Assembly: GCA_018647765.1 (NCBI GenBank)
Contig: JABGSN010000001.1
Span: 1-41,106, forward strand
DNA length: 41,106 nucleotides
DNA from: Oceanospirillaceae bacterium
GTDB taxonomy: Bacteria; Pseudomonadota; Gammaproteobacteria; Pseudomonadales; Balneatricaceae
Direction of reading: 5' to 3'
Shown: in pieces, positions 35,166 through 41,106 of the stretch
Numbering within the stretch: the stretch's first letter is position 1
Layout of the letters: each line of letters starts with the position of its first letter
Notes under the pieces: generated by a model
Told to the model about the DNA's origin: nothing
What the model saw: the letters and a program-made list of their open reading frames with translations, nothing else
Database searches by the model: none
Program-made: the position numbers and the translations under genes

Positions 35166-35206
35166 AGCATGCACCCGATCTAACGTTAAATCTAGTACAG
35201 AAGCTG
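35166..35206 (-). promoter_or_regulatory. Upstream box shared by the two NTF2-like genes (copy 1)
   Basis: A 41-nt stretch beginning agcatgcacccgat matches 39421-39461 (agcatgcgctcgaa...) at roughly three quarters of positions with one gap, including GCATGC and aaatcta.tac. It lies 39 nt upstream of the short gene's ATG, close to the spacing of the other copy. Probably a conserved promoter or operator. Confidence 0.6.
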
Positions 35207-35209
35207 TAG

Positions 35210-35238
35210 TTGAATTAGCCTTAATAATTAGTTTTAAT
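35210..35238 (+). promoter_or_regulatory. Candidate sigma-70 promoter of the poly-HAMP receptor
   Basis: TTGAAT (35210-35215), a 17-nt spacer and TTTAAT (35233-35238), about 50 nt before the ATG at 35289, which has AAGGAG upstream. No sigma-28 box was found here. Confidence 0.45.
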
Positions 35239-35288
35239 AACTAACAAGTGGCTGCAGCATAATAATAACCGGCCACAAGGAGTAGTCT

Positions 35289-37808
35289 ATGTTGAAGCGC
35301 TTCAATAACTTGTCCATTCGCTATAAGCTTATGGTGGCCTTTTTATTAATGGCGGGCATCCCCTTTTGGGGTATTTGTTGGTGGTCTATTAATAGCGCCT
35401 TTGACAATTCTATGCAACAAACCGCCTTACAGATGGAGTCCGTACGGCAGATTAAAAAAGACCAACTGACGGACTACTTCGCTACTACCCAAGGCAACCT
35501 AGCAAACCTGTCGGCCAGTGCTAATATGCTGCAGGGACAAGATCAAACAAGCACACAAGCTAAACACGCCTTGGCAGGGCAAGTTGACCAATACGGTTAT
35601 GTCGACCTGTTATTGGTTAACCCCCAAGGCCAGCTAGCTTACAGTGTAAAGGGCCAACTGACGGCTGGCGCCAATGTCACCAGTGAAGCCATGGTCAACA
35701 CTGGCTTAAGCCAAGCCTTTAGACAAGCCCTTAACACCCAACAATTGGCCTTTGCTGATTTCTCCCTGTTGCAAGCCAATGCAGATGCTTCTCCTAATAC
35801 CGTCCCCATGGCCTTTCTGGCCCAGCCTATAGTGAACCAAGATAGCCAAGTGGTAATGGTGGGCCTGTTGCAATTGAATAGCGATGGAATTAACGCCATC
35901 ATGACTAAACGTTATGGTATGGGAGAAAAGGGAGAGTCCTATCTAGTGGGGCCCGATCACTTGATGCGCTCCGACTCTTTCCTCGACCCAGATCACCGCA
36001 GTGTAGCCGCCTCCTTTGCCAATCCAGACACGGGCACTATTAAAACCACCATGGTTCTGTCAGCCTTGGCCGGTAACACTGACGCACTAGAGATCAATGA
36101 AAACTACACTGGTATTGAAAGTTACACCGGTGGGTCTTGGGGTAAAACGTTGGGGTTAAAAGAAAAAGACATTTGGACTATTTCAGCCTACACACCCATT
36201 GACGCCTTTGGTGTGCAATGGGCTTTGATTGCAGAAAGAGATGCACTCGACGCCGCAGTTATGCTGATGGATCTGTATTTCCAAATGTATTGGATTGGCG
36301 GCATTGCAGCCCTGTTATTGTTATTAGCCGCTTATTATATTTCTCGCGTCTTTGCCCTGCCCATTTGTTATATCGCTGGGCAGGTAGGCCGCATCGAAAA
36401 AAGCAGTGACTTTAGTATGCGTTTGGAGTATATCCCCAGCGACAAGGACGAAGCAGGTCAAGCCGCCCACGCGGTTAACCGCCTCATGGATTCCTTGCAA
36501 GCAGCTTTGAGCGAATCCAACCGCGTGGTGGGTGACGTGGCCAAAGGCCAGTTTGATAGCCGCATTGAAGAGGAATTTAAAGGTGACTTGCTCACCTTAA
36601 AACAAGGTATCAATGATTCTGCCGCTAGTGTGCAGCGCACCATGCACAGCCTAGAGCAAGTAATGAAAGCCATAGCCAACGGTAACTTTGGCTATCGTTT
36701 AGACGAGATTGAAATGTCTGGCGAGTTCCGTAATGTGATGGAAAACACCCTCAACGTAATGGAAGACGCCATCGGTGAAATCAACCAAGTGATGCAAGCC
36801 GCCGCCAAGGGCGACTTTGATCTGCGCGTTAATACCCCCCTTAAAGGTGACCTTGATCGCCTTAAAGATGGCGTTAACAACTCCATTGCTACTATCGCCA
36901 CGGCCCTAGCTGAAACTGTAGAGGTCACCGAGGCCATGGCTCAAGGAGACTTAACACAACGAATCGATGGAGACTACCAAGGCAGCCTTAACCGCCTGAA
37001 AGAGGCGCTCAACAGCTCGTTAGTAAAAATGCATCAAACTGTGGGTTCAGTGTTGGTGGCCAGCAACAGTGTGGTCTCGACTGCGGGCGATATCAGCCGT
37101 GGATCTGAGCAGTTAAGCGACCGTACAAATCAACAAAGCAGTTCTTTAAAAGAAACGTCTTCCTCCATGGAGCAGATGGCCTCTACCGCGCAACTCAATG
37201 TTGATCACGCCAAGCTAGCAGGCACACTGGTTGCCTCTGGCAAAAAAGACGCCACCGGAGGCGTAGCGGTGGTGCAGCGGGCCGTGGCAGCAATGAGCGA
37301 AATTGATCAAGCAAGTCAACAGATTGCCTCCATTGTTGATTTGATTGATGGAATTGCCTTCCAAACCAATTTGCTGGCCCTAAATGCCGCTGTAGAGGCC
37401 GCACGAGCCGGAGAACATGGTCGCGGCTTTGCTGTAGTTGCAGGCGAGGTCCGCATCTTGGCACAAAAGGCGGCCGAGTCGGCTAATGAAATTAAAGTCC
37501 TCATTGAAGACAGTACCGGCAAAGTACGTGAAGGCAGTCAGCTAGTGGATCAGACCGGAGAGGCCCTTAATTCCATTGCCGAATCCATTTCCAAAGTTAA
37601 TGACATTGTATTGAAAATAGCGACCGCGGCGGGCGGGCAATCCTCGGTCATTAACCAGGTCAATAGCGCTGTAGCACAGTTAGAACATGTTAATCAGCTC
37701 AACGCCTCCTTGGTGCAAGAGTCCTCCGCCGCAAGCTATTCGCTAAATGATCAAACACAAGAGTTGATCACCACGATGCGCTTCTTTAAAGTGCAAGAAA
37801 ACGAGTGA
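35289..37808 (+). CDS. Methyl-accepting chemotaxis protein with five HAMP-type units
   Basis: An 839-residue chemoreceptor. Membrane helices are at about 12-34 and 334-355, with a dCache-like periplasmic domain between ([20 protein letters not shown]). After the second helix come a canonical HAMP (about 355-405) and four further HAMP-like units near 408-452, 455-498, 500-541 and 546-586. These are recognisable by repeats such as [39 protein letters not shown] and [13 protein letters not shown]. The signalling domain (590-835) has the tip [20 protein letters not shown]. The last bases overlap the GTG start of the metallo-beta-lactamase-fold gene (GTGA). Confidence 0.95.
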   Translation: MLKRFNNLSIRYKLMVAFLLMAGIPFWGICWWSINSAFDNSMQQTALQMESVRQIKKDQLTDYFATTQGNLANLSASANMLQGQDQTSTQAKHALAGQVDQYGYVDLLLVNPQGQLAYSVKGQLTAGANVTSEAMVNTGLSQAFRQALNTQQLAFADFSLLQANADASPNTVPMAFLAQPIVNQDSQVVMVGLLQLNSDGINAIMTKRYGMGEKGESYLVGPDHLMRSDSFLDPDHRSVAASFANPDTGTIKTTMVLSALAGNTDALEINENYTGIESYTGGSWGKTLGLKEKDIWTISAYTPIDAFGVQWALIAERDALDAAVMLMDLYFQMYWIGGIAALLLLLAAYYISRVFALPICYIAGQVGRIEKSSDFSMRLEYIPSDKDEAGQAAHAVNRLMDSLQAALSESNRVVGDVAKGQFDSRIEEEFKGDLLTLKQGINDSAASVQRTMHSLEQVMKAIANGNFGYRLDEIEMSGEFRNVMENTLNVMEDAIGEINQVMQAAAKGDFDLRVNTPLKGDLDRLKDGVNNSIATIATALAETVEVTEAMAQGDLTQRIDGDYQGSLNRLKEALNSSLVKMHQTVGSVLVASNSVVSTAGDISRGSEQLSDRTNQQSSSLKETSSSMEQMASTAQLNVDHAKLAGTLVASGKKDATGGVAVVQRAVAAMSEIDQASQQIASIVDLIDGIAFQTNLLALNAAVEAARAGEHGRGFAVVAGEVRILAQKAAESANEIKVLIEDSTGKVREGSQLVDQTGEALNSIAESISKVNDIVLKIATAAGGQSSVINQVNSAVAQLEHVNQLNASLVQESSAASYSLNDQTQELITTMRFFKVQENE

Positions 37809-38920
37809 TTAAAAGAATATTGTTGATATTGGCGCTGGTGCTGGGTGTTCTAGGGCTAACAGGCTATATTTTTTACAGCACCAGTGATCAATTTGGCGCC
37901 GACCTAGAGCATGCTGACCTAAAAGCCTACGCGAACTCGACGCAGTTTAATGGGCAACAATTCATCAACCAAATTGCCACCCCCAGTGTTGGCGGTTTTA
38001 TCCGGGGTATGGAAGCCCTCTATGAGTTTTTGATAAACGATGCACAAACGGAACCTAGTAGGCCGTTAGAAATTCTCCCAGTGACTCGCCAAGAGTTACT
38101 CAGCCCTTCCCATGAAATGCGTTTAGTCTGGTTTGGTCATTCCACCTTCCTTATACAAGTGCAGCAGATGAACATCTTGATTGACCCTATGTTGACGAGT
38201 ACCCCTGCACCTCACTCCATGTTAGCTGGTGGCCGGTACAGCCAAAAGCTACCCATCAACATGGCAGACCTGCCCGCCATTGATGCCATCCTGCTTTCCC
38301 ATGATCACTACGATCATTTGGACTATGAGTCCATAAAAAAGTTGGATTCCAAGGTGGGTCATTATTTTGTGCCATTAGGTGTGGGTTTGCATTTGCAACA
38401 TTGGGGTATTAGCCCTGAACGTATTACCGAGTTAGATTGGTGGCAAACGGCACAACTAGGTCGCAGCGAGTTCACCCTCACCCCAGCCAGGCACTTTTCT
38501 GGCCGCAAGTTCGAACTGCGTAACAAGACCTTATGGGGGGGCTGGGTAGTTGAAAGCCAAGAGCAACGCGTGTATTTCACAGGTGACAGTGGTTACGGCC
38601 CCCACTTTAAAGCAGTGAGCCAACGCTTTGGCAGTTTAGATTTAGCCTTAATTGAAACGGGCCAATATAACGAGCGCTGGCCCAATATCCACATGATGCC
38701 AGAACAAGGCGTGCAAGCCGCTATTGATGCTAAGGCCAAAGTAATGATGCCGGTGCATTGGGGAGCATTCACCCTATCGTTACACCCTTGGAACGAGCCG
38801 CCAGAACGTGCCGTGGCCGAGGCCAAGCGACGTGGTCAAGCTATTGTGGTACCCAAAATAGGCGAAATTCTACAGCTAAGCCAAACCAAACAGCCCAGCG
38901 GCTGGTGGCGCGACTATTAG
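37805..38920 (+). CDS. Membrane-anchored metallo-beta-lactamase-fold hydrolase (NAPE-PLD/UlaG-like)
   Basis: A 371-residue protein. The N-terminal membrane anchor ([20 protein letters not shown]) is followed by a metallo-beta-lactamase domain (about 100-360). The metal motif is [11 protein letters not shown] (His166, His168, Asp170, His171), with further ligands likely in [18 protein letters not shown] and [11 protein letters not shown]. These features match the NAPE-hydrolysing phospholipase D-like group, including RomA. The substrate is unknown; a lipid or N-acyl ethanolamide is possible. GTG start, overlapping the chemoreceptor stop by 4 nt. Preceding its stop-side REP element, it closes the receptor transcript. 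Confidence 0.9.
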   Translation: MIKRILLILALVLGVLGLTGYIFYSTSDQFGADLEHADLKAYANSTQFNGQQFINQIATPSVGGFIRGMEALYEFLINDAQTEPSRPLEILPVTRQELLSPSHEMRLVWFGHSTFLIQVQQMNILIDPMLTSTPAPHSMLAGGRYSQKLPINMADLPAIDAILLSHDHYDHLDYESIKKLDSKVGHYFVPLGVGLHLQHWGISPERITELDWWQTAQLGRSEFTLTPARHFSGRKFELRNKTLWGGWVVESQEQRVYFTGDSGYGPHFKAVSQRFGSLDLALIETGQYNERWPNIHMMPEQGVQAAIDAKAKVMMPVHWGAFTLSLHPWNEPPERAVAEAKRRGQAIVVPKIGEILQLSQTKQPSGWWRDY

Positions 38921-38936
38921 CCAGCCCACACCCAAC

Positions 38937-39026
38937 GTCATTCCGGCGTAGGCCGGAATCTAGAGATCCTGACCTACGTCAGGACGACATCCGACACAGT
39001 CTTCGCGAGCGCAGCGTGGCGATCCA
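38937..39026. repeat. REP/MITE-like element plus companion motif
   Basis: 38937-38988 repeats the 34830-34881 unit (gtcattccggcgtaggccgg, ending aggacgac). It is followed at 39001-39026 by cttcgcgagcgcagcgtggc, then gatcc, a second dispersed motif that also appears in part at 40845-40857. Located between the hydrolase stop and the convergent NTF2-like gene. Confidence 0.85.
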
Positions 39027-39047
39027 CGGCTCAAACATCCAGGGTGA

Positions 39048-39377
39048 TCACTTCATCAACGAAGCGCCGGTTTCTTGACGAATAATTTGGCCATCTTCAA
39101 TCATCTGCACGCTAAGCAAGGATTCCCGTGATCCATCCTGAAATCGCATTACCGAATGTTCAGCCAGGATATCGTCATTTTCGTAGATACAACGATGCAT
39201 CAACATTTTGAAACGCTCATCTACAAACATGGCCTCCATAAGTGTCGTGTATTCAGCCTTGTTCAAGCTAGTACCAGACTGATGCCGAATAAACTCAAAA
39301 TCTTCGTGATACAACGACATTAGGGCATCAATGTCCCTATCTTCAACAGCTTTTTTAACCGTTCTGAACAATTTCAT
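39048..39377 (-). CDS. NTF2-like (SnoaL-type) protein
   Basis: A 109-residue protein with an NTF2/SnoaL-like pattern: an N-terminal helix pair (TVKKAVEDRDIDALMSLYHE), then strands (HSVMRFQDGSRESLLSVQMI and GQIIRQETGASLMK). No signal peptide. The ATG at 39377 follows AGGAAGG; an upstream in-frame start at 39407 is less supported. It is the full-length paralogue of the 65-residue protein at 34930-35127. The two flank the chemoreceptor and hydrolase genes, both reading leftwards. The fold is used by binding proteins and small isomerases; the function here is unknown. Confidence 0.82.
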   Translation of the reverse strand: MKLFRTVKKAVEDRDIDALMSLYHEDFEFIRHQSGTSLNKAEYTTLMEAMFVDERFKMLMHRCIYENDDILAEHSVMRFQDGSRESLLSVQMIEDGQIIRQETGASLMK

Positions 39378-39420
39378 AACACCTTCCTCATCAATGGCTT
39401 CCAACACAATAAGGACCTAT

Positions 39421-39461
39421 AGCATGCGCTCGAATGGCGTTAAAATCTACTACAAAAACTG
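39421..39461 (-). promoter_or_regulatory. Upstream box shared by the two NTF2-like genes (copy 2)
   Basis: Counterpart of 35166-35206 (see that entry), lying 44 nt upstream of the ATG at 39377. Conservation of this non-coding stretch shows that the duplicated segment includes its regulatory DNA. Confidence 0.6.
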
Positions 39462-39555
39462 TTCTGACTTTATGAAATTTGAGTATATTTTATTGACTTC
39501 GACCATGCTAACTCAAGTAATGTTCATGTCCCAACGCATTTAAAATGGAGCTTAT

Positions 39556-40731
39556 CTATGCATCAAAATTATGTCGATGGCTCTCTGACAATAGAATCAT
39601 CGCTAGGATCGAAACCAAACCAAAACAAGCCGCCGCCAATAAAGCCAATTGGTAGTCGGTACTGAGGTCGAAAAGAAAACCAGCAAGCCATGGCCCGAGT
39701 AGCCCAGCGCATCCCCATGCGGTAAATACGCGGCCATAAATTTTAGCAATGTCCTTGACGTGAAATAGTTTTGCAATGGCCGCAGGGTATGCAGCAATGG
39801 TGCCGCCATAGGCAAAGCCGATGACACTTAAGCTAATAAATAGCCCACCCTCTTTGCCAAACATAACCAAGCTAATAAGGGCGCCTGTAGTGATAACGGC
39901 CAGCACAGCCAACAACCCACCCGGCCGTATTTTATCCACCAGACGGCCTCCAACTAAACTGCCAAGCAGGTTAAAAAAGGCAATCACCATCGGCGCAATC
40001 CAAGGCGAAGTCCCCGGCTGCAACCAAGCTGCAACCCCAGCAGAATGACCAATCACCATAAGACCAGCCAATACACCGCCAAAGTAGCCAACCCACAATA
40101 GCAGTTGGCTGCGATGAGAAGCCGATGTGCTTACATCACCCTGCTGATCCGTGCGAAATGTTGCCCCAACTTGCGTGAGAATCACTCGACTTAACAGGCC
40201 AACGACCAGTAACGCCACCGCCAATGCGATCATTACCGCGCTAAAATCAAGGCTTTCCAATATGAAATTAAACAGTGTGGGTGAGATGACCGCCCCTAAA
40301 GCGTAGGCCGCTGTAACAATACCCATGGAGAAACCTTCTCGTCCTGGGTAAGTCTGAGCCGCAAGTTGTAATCCAAAGCCGTAACCCAGCCCATTAGCCA
40401 CACCAAACAGAACCCCGTAACCAAACCACACAACCCAGAGAGAACTCGCCATGCCAGCAACAACGGCGCCTACGGCAGCTAACGAACACGTGGCCATAAG
40501 AAAAGTGGCTGGCGATCCCCTGCCATAAAACAAATGGCCAAGTAATACGGCAATAGATAACGACACCAAAGCAAAAGAATACGTGAGCGAGACAGCGGAG
40601 CGCGTGGCGACAAACAGTGTTTCAAGAGGCACCAATAGGATAGAAAATGCATGGATAGAACCAAGCACGGTAGACACCATTGCAGCTGCTAAAAGAACCT
40701 TTGAGCTTTGACTAAAGTTAGGGTAAGTCAC
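39556..40731 (-). CDS. Major facilitator superfamily transporter (OFA-like)
   Basis: A 391-residue permease with twelve predicted membrane helices. Family stretches include SIHAFSILLVPLETLFVATR, GVANGLGYGFGLQLAAQTYP and GFAYGGTIAAYPAAIAKLFH. The pattern FSMGIVTAAYALGAVISPTL resembles the oxalate/formate-antiporter-like MFS group, whose members often carry monocarboxylates. The substrate is unknown. GTG start at 40731; a GAG lies upstream and a 15-bp dyad (aatgat-ctc-atcatt) lies immediately before it. Alone on its strand here, with the NTF2-like gene 178 nt away. Confidence 0.88.
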   Translation of the reverse strand: MTYPNFSQSSKVLLAAAMVSTVLGSIHAFSILLVPLETLFVATRSAVSLTYSFALVSLSIAVLLGHLFYGRGSPATFLMATCSLAAVGAVVAGMASSLWVVWFGYGVLFGVANGLGYGFGLQLAAQTYPGREGFSMGIVTAAYALGAVISPTLFNFILESLDFSAVMIALAVALLVVGLLSRVILTQVGATFRTDQQGDVSTSASHRSQLLLWVGYFGGVLAGLMVIGHSAGVAAWLQPGTSPWIAPMVIAFFNLLGSLVGGRLVDKIRPGGLLAVLAVITTGALISLVMFGKEGGLFISLSVIGFAYGGTIAAYPAAIAKLFHVKDIAKIYGRVFTAWGCAGLLGPWLAGFLFDLSTDYQLALLAAACFGLVSILAMILLSESHRHNFDA

Positions 40732-40752
40732 GCAATGATCTCATCATTGACT

Positions 40753-40779
40753 AAAGTTCTGCATTATAGGCAGAACTTT
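40753..40779 (-). promoter_or_regulatory. Palindromic operator around the -10 of the MFS gene
   Basis: A perfect 10-bp inverted repeat, aaagttctgc-N7-gcagaacttt. On the minus strand the loop reads CTATAAT, placing TATAAT (40763-40768) between the arms, about 32 nt before the GTG start. The -35 is poor. The layout suggests a repressor or activator site; the regulator is not in the window. Confidence 0.65.
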
Positions 40780-40827
40780 GTTGCTTGGGATATAGCCCAG
40801 TTACCTTATGTGCTTAGGGTGCCTTAG

Positions 40828-40884
40828 TGATGCGCGTATAGGTACGCGTGGCGATCCAGAGATCCTGACCTGCGTCAGGATGAC
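40828..40884. repeat. REP/MITE-like element
   Basis: Partial unit: gtggcgatcc followed by the hairpin ATCCTGAC-ctgc-GTCAGGAT and the ATGAC end. The first hairpin is replaced by a different dyad (gcgcgtataggtacgcg). It lies between the MFS gene and the transposase. Confidence 0.75.
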
Positions 40885-41030
40885 AGTGTGGCTTGATAAA
40901 GGATAGAATCTGATGCCCCTTACCAATACACAGATAAAGAATGCTAAACCCAAGGACAAGCAATACTGATACGCACCCAGTTTAATAGACACTCCAATTG
41001 GTTACAATGTAACGCAATAGGAGGCCAACA

Positions 41031-41106
41031 ATGGCAGGCGAACGCTACACTCAAGAGTTTAAAATTGCTGCAGTTCAGCAAATCACCCAAGAAGGGCATT
41101 CAATTC
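41031..41106 (+). CDS. IS3-family transposase OrfA, N-terminal fragment (cut by window end)
   Basis: The last 25 codons read MAGERYTQEFKIAAVQQITQ, then EGHSI, the typical start of an IS3-group helix-turn-helix OrfA (KRYTEEFKxEAVxxV pattern). AGGAGG lies 6 nt before the ATG. The left end of the element is probably near 40985-40995 (around agacactccaattgg), but the terminal repeat cannot be confirmed without the right end. The rest lies outside the window. Confidence 0.85.
   Translation, partial: MAGERYTQEFKIAAVQQITQEGHSI

Noticed and set aside
39541-39660. Possible small plus-strand ORF starting ATGCATCAAAAT at 39558
   Set aside because: It lies antisense to the end of the MFS gene, is short and has no supporting features beyond a GGAG.
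1-41106. tRNA, rRNA, CRISPR or prophage content
   Set aside because: None was recognised on reading through both strands; the only mobile-element protein is the IS3 fragment at the right edge.

Overview
The window looks like chromosomal DNA from a free-living, motile, probably marine gammaproteobacterium. Four things point that way: a Vibrio/Pseudomonas-type polar flagellar gene order with sigma-54 and sigma-28 promoters, a sodium-type PomAB stator, a sodium-pumping oxaloacetate decarboxylase (OadGAB), and a glycine/proline-betaine ABC transporter. I cannot name a genus from the sequence alone.

Layout. 1-8489 (minus): the 5' part of a flagellin gene, which runs off the window, then flgH, flgG, flgF, flgE, flgD, flgC, flgB, transcribed right to left. 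flgE is very large. flgI, flgJ, flgK and flgL are not in their usual place after flgH. 8591-11194 (plus): divergent flgA, flgM, flgN and a DUF2802 membrane protein. 11202-12547 (minus): an FlhB-C-like protein coupled to a FliK-like protein. 12935-14950 (minus): pomAB. The promoter motifs give a readable regulatory hierarchy: sigma-54 boxes before flgB and flgF, and sigma-28 boxes before flagellin, flgM and pomA, with a weaker one before a secreted DUF1566 protein at 15165.

15165-25302: small conserved proteins, the oadGAB operon with an extra membrane protein at its 3' end, thiI, a GFA-family protein, a class III CoA-transferase, and a convergent TauE/SafE plus DUF1634 exporter pair. 25393-27846: a PAS-containing chemoreceptor. 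28006-34780: proXWV with an attenuator after proX, then a divergent set (a DUF1989 protein on minus; a CxxC DsbA-like protein and a TMADH/old-yellow-enzyme-type oxidoreductase on plus). This set could take up and demethylate an N-methylated compound; that is inference.

34930-39377: two paralogous NTF2-like genes, one with an in-frame central deletion of about 44 codons. They share an upstream box and a downstream REP-like element, and they flank a poly-HAMP chemoreceptor translationally coupled to a membrane-anchored metallo-beta-lactamase-fold protein. This arrangement is the most unusual part of the window. 39556-41106: an MFS transporter with a palindrome around its -10, another REP-like element, and the start of an IS3-family transposase cut by the window end. 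A family of REP/MITE-like elements (GTCAT...ATGAC, two hairpins) recurs in intergenic gaps. No tRNA, rRNA or CRISPR was seen.
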